A DNA stretch of 64,000 nucleotides, taken from Actinomycetospora cinnamomea. GTDB lineage: Bacteria; Actinomycetota; Actinomycetes; Mycobacteriales; Pseudonocardiaceae. Below are positions 55,729 through 63,895 of the stretch, one piece after another. Made by a program: the position numbers and the translations under genes. The stretch covers positions 1-64,000 of the forward strand of contig NZ_QEKW01000002.1 of assembly GCF_003096675.1 (NCBI RefSeq), written 5' to 3'. The first letter of the stretch is position 1; the number at the start of each line of letters is the position of its first letter. Under the pieces are notes generated by a model. It made no database searches, was not told the DNA's origin, and worked only from the letters and a program-made list of their open reading frames with translations.

Positions 55729-56712
55729 ATGGCCGTCCTGCCCACCGAGCGGGCCGGCGCGACCCCCGGCGTGCCCGGGACGTCCGCCCCGGCTCCCGCC
55801 TCCGCGCACCAGCGACCCCGTCCCCGTCCGGTCCACGGCGTGCGCACCAGCGACGGGGTCCCGCTGCACGTCGAGATCCGCGGTCACCAGGGCCCCACCG
55901 TCGTGCTCACCCACGGTTTCACCGTCGACTCGACGGAGTGGTCGCCGCAGGTCGCGGCCCTCGCCCATCGCGCGCGGGTGGTGACGTGGGACCAGCGGGG
56001 CCACGGACGCTCGGGCTGGGGCGACCCGCGCCGCGCCACGATCGACCAGCTCGGGCGCGACCTGGCGGCCGTCGTCGAGGCCGTGGCCCCGTGCGGGCGG
56101 GTGGTGCTCGGCGGGCATTCGATGGGCGGCATGAGCGTGCTCGCGCTGGCCCGCCGCCACCCCGAGTGGTTCGGCACGCGGGTGGGCGGCGTGTTCCTCG
56201 TCGCCACCTCCGCCGGCGACCTCGTCTCCGACGGCCTGCTCGGCGTGCTGCACGCCACGGCGCGCCGGGCCGGCGTGCTGCCCGCGGTGCTCCAGGGCGC
56301 CCGCCTCGCGGCGCCGCTGGCCGACCAGCTGCCGTGGCGCGACTCGCTGCTGGGGCGCTGGCTCGTGCGTCGGCTCGCGTTCACCCCCGACGCCACCGAC
56401 GACGAGGTGCGGCGCCTGCAGACGGTCACCGAGAGCGTCCCGCTCCCGGTGACCTCGGCGTTCTCGTCCACTCTTCTCGACCACGACGAGACCGACGCGC
56501 TCCCCGCGCTGGCGCGGATCCCGACCACCGTCGTGGCCGCCACCGACGACCGGCTCACCCCGGCCGCGCACGGCCGCCGCATCGCCGAGACGCTCGGCCC
56601 GCGGGCGCGCCTGGTGCTGGTCGACGGCGCGGGACACGCGGTCAACCAGACCCACCACGCGGTGGTCGACGCCGCGCTGCTGGACCTGGTCGACCGGCTG
56701 CGCCACCGGTAG
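55729..56712 (+). CDS. Alpha/beta-hydrolase
   Basis: 327 residues. The hydrolase starts about residue 38 after a Pro/Ala-rich leader. VVLTHGFTVDSTEW is the oxyanion HG motif, GGHSMGGMSVLALA the nucleophile elbow with Ser, AATDDRLTP the Asp and GAGHAVNQTH the His. A cap insertion with hydrophobic residues lies at about 165-235. The substrate is unknown. The leader (MAVLPTERAGATPGVPGTSA) is not a clear signal peptide and the true start may be later. Confidence 0.87.
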   Translation: MAVLPTERAGATPGVPGTSAPAPASAHQRPRPRPVHGVRTSDGVPLHVEIRGHQGPTVVLTHGFTVDSTEWSPQVAALAHRARVVTWDQRGHGRSGWGDPRRATIDQLGRDLAAVVEAVAPCGRVVLGGHSMGGMSVLALARRHPEWFGTRVGGVFLVATSAGDLVSDGLLGVLHATARRAGVLPAVLQGARLAAPLADQLPWRDSLLGRWLVRRLAFTPDATDDEVRRLQTVTESVPLPVTSAFSSTLLDHDETDALPALARIPTTVVAATDDRLTPAAHGRRIAETLGPRARLVLVDGAGHAVNQTHHAVVDAALLDLVDRLRHR

Positions 56713-56849
56713 CGTCCCCGGCGCCCCATCGGCCGGTCACCGGCCACGCATGTGTGAGCACACCGCGTACGGGGCACTGACCATCTGCACAGGAACTCCG
56801 GTTCAGACACCAGCCGGGTCAGCTCATACCGAAAGAGCGCCCCGCCTGC

Positions 56850-56870
56850 ATCCGGAGCCCGCCTCCGGAT
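56850..56870 (+). promoter_or_regulatory. Hairpin in the sigF leader
   Basis: ATCCGGAG, five bases, CTCCGGAT forms an 8-bp stem 25 bases before the sigma-factor ATG, upstream of GGGGGTGA. It may modulate translation or be an operator. The region 56713-56849 shows no convincing promoter that I can name. Confidence 0.5.
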
Positions 56871-56895
56871 CCTCGGGGCCCCTTGGGGGTGACCG

Positions 56896-57687
56896 ATGGC
56901 CGGACGCAGTAGTGATTACGACGAGTACGTCCCGTTGCTGGAGGAGTACGCGTCCCTGCCCGACGACGACCCACGACGCGAACGCGTCAGGGAGAAGCTC
57001 GTCGTGGGTTTCCTACCCGTGGCCCGCAACATCGCCCGCCGGTTCGCCCGGCGTGGCGAACCGACCGACGACCTCGAGCAGGTGGCCTCGCTGGGCCTGC
57101 TCCACGCGCTCGACCGCTTCGACCCGGGCCGCGAGCGGGACTTCCTGTCCTACGCGGTGCCGACGATCATGGGCGAGGTCCGCCGCCACTTCCGTGACTC
57201 GGCCTGGTCGGTGCGCACGCCGCGCAGCGTCAAGGACCGCTACGTCGCGGTCGGGTCGGCGACGGCGTCGCTGTCCCAGCAGCTGGGGCGCGCGCCCACG
57301 GCGGCCGAGCTCGCCGAACACCTGGGCATGAGCCGCGACGAGGTCGCCGAGGCGATCGCCGCGCACGGTTCGTACCAGCCCGCGTCGCTCGACGAGTCCC
57401 TCGGCGACGGCGACGACTCGGCGCTCATGGACATCCTCGGGGTGCCCGACGGCGAGCTCGACCGCGTCGAGGTCCGCACGCTGGTCGGGTCCCTGGTCCG
57501 CGACCTGCCCGAGCGCGAGCGCACCATGCTCGCGCTGCGGTTCGTGCACGAGAAGACGCAGGCCGAGATCGCCTCGGTCCTGTGCATCTCGCAGATGCAC
57601 GTCTCGCGGCTGCTCTCGCGCACGCTGGCCGCGCTACGCGACCAGATCGAGCGCGAGTCGAGCATCGAGCAGCTGGTGGCGGTCTGA
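56896..57687 (+). CDS. sigF: SigF/SigB-type alternative sigma factor
   Basis: 263 residues. Region 2 is LVVGFLPVARNIARRFARRG, DDLEQVASLGLLHALDRFDP and YAVPTIMGEVRRHFRDSAWS, the SigB/SigF RNAP and -10 recognition block; region 3 has LGRAPTAAELAEHLGMSRDE; region 4 is MLALRFVHEKTQAEIASVL then ISQMHVSRLLSRTLAALR. It directs stress or development genes. No anti-sigma (RsbW) or antagonist gene is adjacent, unlike many sigF operons. Followed after 10 bases by a perfect palindrome. Confidence 0.92.
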   Translation: MAGRSSDYDEYVPLLEEYASLPDDDPRRERVREKLVVGFLPVARNIARRFARRGEPTDDLEQVASLGLLHALDRFDPGRERDFLSYAVPTIMGEVRRHFRDSAWSVRTPRSVKDRYVAVGSATASLSQQLGRAPTAAELAEHLGMSRDEVAEAIAAHGSYQPASLDESLGDGDDSALMDILGVPDGELDRVEVRTLVGSLVRDLPERERTMLALRFVHEKTQAEIASVLCISQMHVSRLLSRTLAALRDQIERESSIEQLVAV

Positions 57688-57697
57688 CTCCTCCCAT

Positions 57698-57737
57698 GTG
57701 AGCGATCTTCGCGGCTACAGCCGCGAAGATCGCTCAC
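57698..57737. repeat. 40-bp palindrome, class B copy 4 (terminator)
   Basis: GTGAGCGATCTTCGCGGCT, two-base loop, AGCCGCGAAGATCGCTCAC: perfect 19-bp arms. It begins 11 bases after the sigF stop and before the co-directional Rieske oxidoreductase gene, as expected for a terminator. Confidence 0.9.
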
Positions 57738-57782
57738 ACGGGGTGCCGTTTGCCCCACCGGACGCGCGGACACCTGGACGGC

Positions 57783-59378
57783 ATGGACGGCATGGACGGC
57801 GGCAGGGGCGGCGGTCGGGACGGCACCGCCCCCGCGCTGCCCGCCCGCGAGCTCTCCGCGTGGCACGACCCCGAGCACGCCGAGGAACCCGACACCTACC
57901 CGGCGCTGCGCGGCGACCGGCGGGTCGACGTCGCCGTCGTCGGCGCCGGCATCACGGGCCTGACCACGGCGGTGCTGCTCGCGCGCGAGGGCCTGCACGT
58001 CGCGGTGCTCGAGGGCCGGCGCATCGGGGCGGTCGCGAGCGGCAACACCACCGCCAAGATCTCCGTCCTGCAGGGCACCCGTGGCGCCGCGCTCGACGCG
58101 CGCCACGACGAGGAGGCCGTCGACGCCTACGTCGCCGCACACCGCGCCGGTGAGGAGTGGCTGCTCGACCGTGCCCGGCGGGTCGACTGCGACCTCGAGA
58201 GCCGCGACGCGGTCACGTTCGCGACCAGCGGGCGATCGTCGGCGGGCGCCGAGGCGATCCGGCGCGAGGCCGCGGTGCTGCGCCGCGCGGGGCTGCCCGC
58301 GCGCCTCGGGACCGACGTCGGCCTGCCGTTCGCCGTCTCCGAGGCCGTGACGCTGCCCGACCAGGCGCAGTTCGACCCCATGCCCTACCTCGCCGACCTC
58401 GCCCGCGAGCTGCACGACGGCGGCCACGCGGTGCACGAGAACACCCGCGTGCGCAGCGTCTCGCTGCTCGGCGCACCCCGGCTGCGCACCGACCACGGCG
58501 AGGTCCGCGCCGAGCGGGTCGTGCTCGCGACCGGCGTCCCGATCCTCGACCGCGGCCTGTACTTCGCCCGCGTCGAGCCCAGCCGCTCCTACGCCCAGGC
58601 GGTCCGCGTCGACGGGCCGCTGCCCGAGGCGATGTACCTCTCGGCCGACGAGCCGACCGTCTCCCTGCGCACCGCCGTGATCGAGGGGGAGAGGCGCCTG
58701 CTCACCGGCGGCTTCGGCCACCGCGTCGGCGCGAGCACGCCCACCTCCGCGCACGAGCAGGCGCTGGCGGCGTGGGCCGCCGACCACTTCGCCGTCCGCG
58801 AGATCACCCACCGCTGGTCGGCGCAGGACTACGAGCCCGAGGACGGGCTGCCGTTCGTCGGCCCGATGCGCTGGCAGCCGCGTGTCCTCGTCGCCACCGG
58901 GTTCGCGAAGTGGGGGATGACGGGCGGCACGGCGGCGGCGCTGGGCCTGCGCGACCACGTCCTCGGACGTGACAACCCCTGGATGCGCGCGCTGCGCGCC
59001 GACCGGGCGCCCACGACGTCGGCGCTGCCGACCCTCGCCCGGGTCAACACCGAGGTCGGCCGCTACCTCGCCACGGGCTGGGCCCGCCCGCACCTGCCCA
59101 CCGGCGCGGCGCTCGCCGAGGGCGAGGGTCGGATCGAGACCACCTCGCGCGGCAAGATCGCGCGCTGCCGGGTCGGCGGCGTGGAGCACGAGGTCGGCGC
59201 CGTCTGTCCGCACCTCGGCGGGATCGTCGCGTGGAACGACGCCGCGCAGAGCTGGGACTGTCCGCTGCACGGCTCGCGCTTCGCCCCCGACGGCGACGTG
59301 CTCGAGGGCCCGGCCACGACGGGGATGGCGCCCTCGCCGCCGGGTCTCGGTCGTGTCGTGGCGCCGCGGGCGACGTAG
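57783..59378 (+). CDS. FAD-dependent oxidoreductase with C-terminal Rieske domain
   Basis: 531 residues. The DAO-type Rossmann domain starts VDVAVVGAGITGLTTAVLLA; RIGAVASGNTTAKISVLQGT and FVGPMRWQPRVLVATGFAKW are typical of this group. The C-terminal about 100 residues are a Rieske domain with CPHLGG and CPLHGSRF, giving Cys-His/Cys-His 2Fe-2S ligands. The first 20 residues contain a Met-Asp-Gly repeat, so ATG 57783 or 57792 could start it. Similar fusions act as cytosolic electron-transfer oxidoreductases of unknown substrate. Confidence 0.9.
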   Translation: MDGMDGGRGGGRDGTAPALPARELSAWHDPEHAEEPDTYPALRGDRRVDVAVVGAGITGLTTAVLLAREGLHVAVLEGRRIGAVASGNTTAKISVLQGTRGAALDARHDEEAVDAYVAAHRAGEEWLLDRARRVDCDLESRDAVTFATSGRSSAGAEAIRREAAVLRRAGLPARLGTDVGLPFAVSEAVTLPDQAQFDPMPYLADLARELHDGGHAVHENTRVRSVSLLGAPRLRTDHGEVRAERVVLATGVPILDRGLYFARVEPSRSYAQAVRVDGPLPEAMYLSADEPTVSLRTAVIEGERRLLTGGFGHRVGASTPTSAHEQALAAWAADHFAVREITHRWSAQDYEPEDGLPFVGPMRWQPRVLVATGFAKWGMTGGTAAALGLRDHVLGRDNPWMRALRADRAPTTSALPTLARVNTEVGRYLATGWARPHLPTGAALAEGEGRIETTSRGKIARCRVGGVEHEVGAVCPHLGGIVAWNDAAQSWDCPLHGSRFAPDGDVLEGPATTGMAPSPPGLGRVVAPRAT

Positions 59379-59591
59379 GCGGCGTCGTCGCTCCGTGGAA
59401 CGGTCGGACCACCCTGGGTGCCGGTCCGCGGGGTACGGGGGCCGACCGTCCTACCGCCTCCCGCCGATGGTCCCTGGCGGCCCAGCGGGCCTGGCGGGAC
59501 GGTCGCCCGACGTCGGAGCGGTCGCGAGTCCGTGGGTCGAGCTGCGCTCCTGACCGACGGCTCCACGGGTACTCGGAAGGAGGCGGACAGC

Positions 59592-60017
59592 GTGCTGGGC
59601 GACAAATTGGGGGAAGCGCACGGGAAGTTCACCAGCGTTCGCGTGCTCCCGACGGAGGGCCAGGACATCTGGATCGAGGTCTCGTTCCAGGGCACCGGCA
59701 CCTTGGTGGGCCAGGACATCACCGACATCGGTACCTACCGTCAGACGATCCGGTCGGGGGGCGTGCTCTACGGCGAGGGCCACGTGCTGATGATGTCGAG
59801 CAACGGTGACGTCGCGGACTGGTCCGGCGGCGGCGTCGGACGGCCCACCGGTCCTGGCTACTCCGCGAGCTACGGCGTATGGGGCGCGGCGACGACCTCG
59901 TCGGAGACGTTCAAGCGGGTCGCGCAGGTGGCCGATGTGATCGAGTACGAGGTCGAGGAGGACGGTAGCTACCGCTGGACCATGTGGGAGTGGACAGGCG
60001 CCCAGGGCCGGGGGTAG
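59592..60017 (+). CDS. Conserved hypothetical beta-rich protein, 141 residues
   Basis: GTG at 59592 is preceded by AAGGAGG at 8 bases. The protein begins VLGDKLGEAHGKFTSVRVLP and continues with alternating strands (DIWIEVSFQGTGTLVGQDIT, GGVLYGEGHVLMMSSNGDV, GVGRPTGPGYSASYGVWG), ending EYEVEEDGSYRWTMWEWTGA. I recall similar uncharacterised proteins in soil bacteria, but no function. Its third-position GC is somewhat lower than that of neighbours. No signal peptide. The 179-base downstream gap holds a long hairpin. Confidence 0.75.
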   Translation: MLGDKLGEAHGKFTSVRVLPTEGQDIWIEVSFQGTGTLVGQDITDIGTYRQTIRSGGVLYGEGHVLMMSSNGDVADWSGGGVGRPTGPGYSASYGVWGAATTSSETFKRVAQVADVIEYEVEEDGSYRWTMWEWTGAQGRG

Positions 60018-60048
60018 CCGTCGCCGACCTCGACCATGGCGAGGACTT

Positions 60049-60087
60049 CGGTGACGAAGTCCGCGCTGAGCGCGGAGTTCGTCACCG
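60049..60087. terminator. 18-bp-arm hairpin between convergent genes
   Basis: CGGTGACGAAGTCCGCGC, loop TGA, GCGCGGAGTTCGTCACCG: one central mismatch. It lies between the hypothetical gene (ends 60017) and the FUSC gene (ends 60195) and starts with GTGAC/GTCAC, so it is not a member of the GTGAG/CTCAC family. Confidence 0.8.
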
Positions 60088-60194
60088 GAGCGTGCGTGCC
60101 CACGGGGATCGCCGGCCGACTCGCCGCGTCGACGCCGGCCGGTCGCACCACGCTCCCGGCAGCCTCGGGAGATCGCACCGGCGAGCTCGGCGCC

Positions 60195-61418
60195 TCACTC
60201 CGACGATCCCGGCCGCCGGCCCGTGAGGTCGACGACCGCGCGCTGGGCGGCGTTGAGCAGCGCACCCTCGACGCTCCAGCCCGCGCGCACCTCACCGGTC
60301 GAGCCGGGCAGCCGCTGCGCGGCCTCGCGGTGCACCGCGCTCATCAGCTCCAGAGCCCCCGTGCCGGGTGGGTGGCGGTCGGCCTGGGGCGACATGGCGG
60401 CCGGGTCGTCGCGGATCTCCTCCATCGCCGCGGCGAGATGGTCGAGCAGGTCGGCGAACGAACCCACGAACAGCGGGTCGAGGCCCGGCTCGCCGCCCTC
60501 GGTGGTCTCGTCCTCGTCCGCGCGGGCCTCGTCCTGCTGCTCGGCGGCGTCGACGGTGGCCTCGCACAGGTCGACGACGTGGCTCGAGACCTCGACGACG
60601 GCGTCGGCGGCCGGCCCGAGCACGGCGGCGGGGTCGGCGGTGCGCTGCCGCCGGCGCACCGGGTTGAGGCGCAGGCTCTCGCGCGCCCAGGAGGCGCTGT
60701 CGCGGGCGCGGCGCGCCTCGTCGGCGAGGCCTCGGGCGCGGTGCAACCAGTCGTGCGCGAGATCCGCCCGCGCCTCCTGGTCCTCCCGCAGCGAGGACGC
60801 CATCCGGCGCAAGAGGTCGGCGAGGCGACCCGCGACGCCGGTCAGCGCGGCCGTGGCGTCGCGCTGGTAGACGGGTGGGAGCACGAGCATGTTGACCACG
60901 ACGCCCACCACCGCGCCCACAGCGATCTCGGCGAGGCGCACGACGGCGCTCACGGGGGAGCTGGCCTCGGGACCCGCCTGGGAGACGAGGATGAGCGCCG
61001 TCACCGCCACCCACTGCCCGTGCTCGCCGAACATCCGCAGCCGGGAGAGCAGCATCCCGACGAGCACCACGACCGCGAGCCCCACCACGACCTGGTCGGT
61101 GAGCAGGGTCGCGACCAGGGCGAGCACGACGCCCGTGGCGACGACCGCGAGCTGCTGCCCGGCATCCCGCACCGACCGGTAGATGGTGACCTGCACGACG
61201 AGGAACACCGCCGCGTAGGGCGCGAGCCACGGCTGCGGCGACTCCAGCACCCAGCGGGAGAGCAGCCACGCCAGGGCGGCGGCGACCGCGGCCTTGGCCG
61301 CCTGGATGACGGCTTCGCGCTCGGGCCCGCTCGCGCGGGCGGCGCGGGCGAGGAAGCGGGGCGGGCGCAGCACCTGGCGACGAGCACGCCGGGCGAGCGT
61401 GCGGACGGAGGGCGCCAT
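60195..61418 (-). CDS. FUSC/aromatic acid exporter-family membrane protein
   Basis: 407 residues. The N-terminal half has about six hydrophobic segments (AVAAALAWLLSRWVL, YAAVFLVVQVTIYRS, LAVVATGVVLALVATLL, VVVGLAVVVLVGMLLS, IAVGAVVGVVVNMLVLPP), matching the FUSC/ArAE fold; the C-terminal half is a soluble helical domain (about 190-400) with an acidic patch EADEDETTEGG-like. The family exports aromatic acids or is uncharacterised. ATG at 61418 is used. Divergent from the coiled-coil gene at 61477. Confidence 0.85.
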   Translation of the reverse strand: MAPSVRTLARRARRQVLRPPRFLARAARASGPEREAVIQAAKAAVAAALAWLLSRWVLESPQPWLAPYAAVFLVVQVTIYRSVRDAGQQLAVVATGVVLALVATLLTDQVVVGLAVVVLVGMLLSRLRMFGEHGQWVAVTALILVSQAGPEASSPVSAVVRLAEIAVGAVVGVVVNMLVLPPVYQRDATAALTGVAGRLADLLRRMASSLREDQEARADLAHDWLHRARGLADEARRARDSASWARESLRLNPVRRRQRTADPAAVLGPAADAVVEVSSHVVDLCEATVDAAEQQDEARADEDETTEGGEPGLDPLFVGSFADLLDHLAAAMEEIRDDPAAMSPQADRHPPGTGALELMSAVHREAAQRLPGSTGEVRAGWSVEGALLNAAQRAVVDLTGRRPGSSE

Positions 61419-61476
61419 GGACCACAGTGTCCCCACGCGCGCCACCGGCGCGAACCACGACCGACGAGGTGTCCGC

Positions 61477-62532
61477 ATGCCCCCGGCCCAGGACGCGCCC
61501 GCCGAGGCCGACACGCCCGGTGCCGACGAGGAGCTGCCCACCTCCCTCGAGGACGCCGCCGACCTGCTGTACGGGGTCGGGCGGGAGGAGTTCATCCCGT
61601 ACCGCGACGCCCTGGTCAAGCAGGTGCGCCAGGCCGGCGACCGGGAGCTGGCGGGCGAGATCGGCGGGCTGCGCAAACCGTCCGTGGCGGCCTGGGTGGC
61701 CAACAGGCTCGCCCGCGAGTTCCCCGACGAGATCGGCGCGCTCGAGGAGCTCGGCTCGTCGCTGCGGGAGGCGCAGGAGAAGCTCGAGGGCGACGCGCTG
61801 CGCCAGCTCTCGCGCCAGCGCCACGGCCTCATCAACGCGCTGGTCGAACGCGGACGGCGGATCGCCCGCGAGGAGTCGGTGCGTCTCGGCGACCCGGCGG
61901 TCCGCGAGCTCGAGCGCACCATCGGCGCGGCGCTCGCCGACCCCACCGCGGCGCGGGCGCTCGCGGGTGGGCAGCTGGCGGGCGGGATGGAGGCCGGGGC
62001 GGGGCTGGGCGACGGCGGCGTCAGCGCCGCCCTGGGCGGCCCGGCGTCCGGGGCACGGCCCGCCCGCCCGGCGCACCCCGCGCGCCCGACGCAGCGCCGG
62101 CCGGACCGGCGCCCGTCCCGCCCGTCGGCGCCGGCCCGCGAGGACGCCGAGGAGCAGGACGACCGGCACGCCCGCGAGCAGGAGGAGCGGGAGCAGGAGG
62201 AGCGCGAGCGCGCCGAGCGTGAACGCCGGGAGCGCGAGGAGCGCGAGCGCGCCGAGCAGGCCGCCCGGGAGGCCCGGGCGCGCGCCGACGAGGCGGCCGA
62301 GGCGGCGCGGCGCGCGGGCGAGGACGCCGACGCCGCGCATGCGGAGGCCGAGGAGGCCGACGCGACGGTGAGCGACCTGCGTGCCCGCCTCGAGGCCGCC
62401 GAGGACGCCCGTCGCGGGGCCTGGGACCGCGCCGACACCGCGGCGCGCGAGCGCGACACCCGCCGCCGGGAGGCCGACCGGGCGCGCGAGGACGCCGACT
62501 CCGCCGAGCGCCACGCCCACTCGTTCCCCTGA
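61477..62532 (+). CDS. Uncharacterised protein with long charged coiled coil
   Basis: 351 residues. About 15-180 is a folded helical region (SLEDAADLLYGVGREEFIPY, LRKPSVAAWVANRLAREFPD), which I recall from hypothetical actinobacterial proteins. A Pro/Arg-rich linker (about 190-225) leads to a highly charged coiled coil (about 225-350, Glu/Arg/Ala heptads such as EREERERAERERREREERER and AEAARRAGEDADAAHAEAEE). Function unknown; could be a structural or DNA-associated protein. ATG at 61477 is used. Confidence 0.75.
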   Translation: MPPAQDAPAEADTPGADEELPTSLEDAADLLYGVGREEFIPYRDALVKQVRQAGDRELAGEIGGLRKPSVAAWVANRLAREFPDEIGALEELGSSLREAQEKLEGDALRQLSRQRHGLINALVERGRRIAREESVRLGDPAVRELERTIGAALADPTAARALAGGQLAGGMEAGAGLGDGGVSAALGGPASGARPARPAHPARPTQRRPDRRPSRPSAPAREDAEEQDDRHAREQEEREQEERERAERERREREERERAEQAAREARARADEAAEAARRAGEDADAAHAEAEEADATVSDLRARLEAAEDARRGAWDRADTAARERDTRRREADRAREDADSAERHAHSFP

Positions 62533-62580
62533 CGTCGCCTGTTGTCGCCTGACGCGACGGCGCCGGGCACGCTGCACCCC

Positions 62581-62880
62581 ATGAGCGCATCGACGGGCGG
62601 ACACGGCCCGCTGGTCTTCACCATGGGCCGCGAGGAACTGGTCATCCGGCGTCGCTACGAGGTCCTGTCGATCGTCAACGACATCCTCATCGCGATCTGG
62701 TTCCTCCTCGGCAGCATCCTGTTCTTCTCCGAGTCGACCACCTACGCGGGGACGTGGCTGTTCGTCCTCGGCAGCGTGGAGCTGCTGATCCGCCCGGTGA
62801 TCCGGCTGGCGCGCCGGGTCCACCTGCAGCGCGTGCCCGACGCCCGGGGCGTCCCGAGCGAGACCTCGCCCGACTTCTGA
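62581..62880 (+). CDS. YrhK-like small membrane protein
   Basis: 99 residues. About 18-90 resembles a YrhK domain: LVIRRRYEVLSIVNDILIAI, then two hydrophobic helices (IAIWFLLGSILFF and TWLFVLGSVELLIRPVIRLA). The C-terminal tail is polar. ATG at 62581 gives the family start. Follows the coiled-coil gene by 48 bases in the same direction. Function unknown. Confidence 0.82.
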   Translation: MSASTGGHGPLVFTMGREELVIRRRYEVLSIVNDILIAIWFLLGSILFFSESTTYAGTWLFVLGSVELLIRPVIRLARRVHLQRVPDARGVPSETSPDF

Positions 62881-62942
62881 GGAGCGTGCGCCGGGTCACC
62901 ACGGACGTTTCACCGCGCCGTCGACCGGGTGATGTCCCGTCG

Positions 62943-63854
62943 GTGAGCAGTTCCCGTGCGGCCGACGACGCCGCGCCCACGGCGTCCGACCGCGACCCGC
63001 ACGCGGTCGAGGCCGTCGCGGAGCACGCGGTGCACGAGGCGGTGGACCGGACCCTGCACGGCGGCGGCGACGCCCCGAGCCGCCTGGTCGAGCTGCTGGG
63101 CCGGGTGGGCCTGGTGGCCTACGGCGCGGTGCACCTGCTGGTCGCGGGGCTGGGACTGCGCCTGGCGTTCGGCGCCGGGCCGAGCGAGGTGGACCAGCAG
63201 GGCGCGGTGTCCGCCGTCGCGGCCGTGGGTGCGGCCGGGATCGTGCTGCTCCTCGTGTTCGTCGCGGGCCTCGCGGCGTTCGCGGTCTGGCAGGTCACGG
63301 CGGTGGCGGTCGGGTTCCGCTGGGTGTCGGGCGGGGAGCGCTTCCGCAAGCGGGTCGGGGCGGCGGCCAAGGCCGTCGCCGTGCTCGCCGTCGCCTACGT
63401 CGCCGCGCGCACCGTCCTCGGCGACCCGGCGCAGGGACGGGCGGGGCCCCAGAAGCTCGTGACCTGGCTGCTCGGCCTGCCGGGCGGTCAACTGCTCGTC
63501 GGCGCGGTCGCGATCACGGTCATGGTCATCGCGGGCTCGATGGTCTACACCGGCGTCGCCCGGACCTTCATGGGCGACCTCGTCGACGACCTCCCGGTCG
63601 GGGCCCGGCGCGCAGCGATCGTCCTCGGTGCGGTCGGCAACCTCGCCCGCGCCCTCGCGTTCGGGGCCGTCGGCGTGCTGTTCGCGGTCGGGGCGCTGCG
63701 CGGCGACCCCAGCCAGATCGGCGGGCTCGACCTCGCGCTGCGCGAGCTCGTCGACCGCTGGCAGGGCGTGGCGCCGCTGGTGGCGGTGTCGGTCGGGCTG
63801 GCCGCCTTCGGCCTCTACTGCCTGCTCGACGCCCGTTACCGGCGTGCCTACTGA
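62943..63854 (+). CDS. DUF1206 multi-pass membrane protein
   Basis: 303 residues with six hydrophobic segments in three similar pairs (LGRVGLVAYGAVHLLVAGLG, GIVLLLVFVAGLAAFAVWQV, AAKAVAVLAVAYVAARTVL, GAVAITVMVIAGSMVYTGVA, LARALAFGAVGVLFAVGAL, APLVAVSVGLAAFGLYCLLD), the triple-repeat layout of DUF1206. The N-terminal about 45 residues are polar. GTG at 62943 is used; the frame is open further upstream to about 62886. Function unknown. Confidence 0.83.
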   Translation: MSSSRAADDAAPTASDRDPHAVEAVAEHAVHEAVDRTLHGGGDAPSRLVELLGRVGLVAYGAVHLLVAGLGLRLAFGAGPSEVDQQGAVSAVAAVGAAGIVLLLVFVAGLAAFAVWQVTAVAVGFRWVSGGERFRKRVGAAAKAVAVLAVAYVAARTVLGDPAQGRAGPQKLVTWLLGLPGGQLLVGAVAITVMVIAGSMVYTGVARTFMGDLVDDLPVGARRAAIVLGAVGNLARALAFGAVGVLFAVGALRGDPSQIGGLDLALRELVDRWQGVAPLVAVSVGLAAFGLYCLLDARYRRAY

Positions 63855-63895
63855 TCCGCCGCGCCGAGGAGATGCGGCGCCAGGAGCAGAGCTCC

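Noticed and set aside
56713-56895. SigF-dependent promoter (GGTT...GGGTCA near 56810-56832)
   Set aside because: The spacing between the two boxes is about 12 bases, too short for the known SigF consensus.
60049-60087. Member of the 40-bp palindrome family
   Set aside because: Length 39 with GTGAC/GTCAC ends and a central mismatch; treated as an independent terminator.
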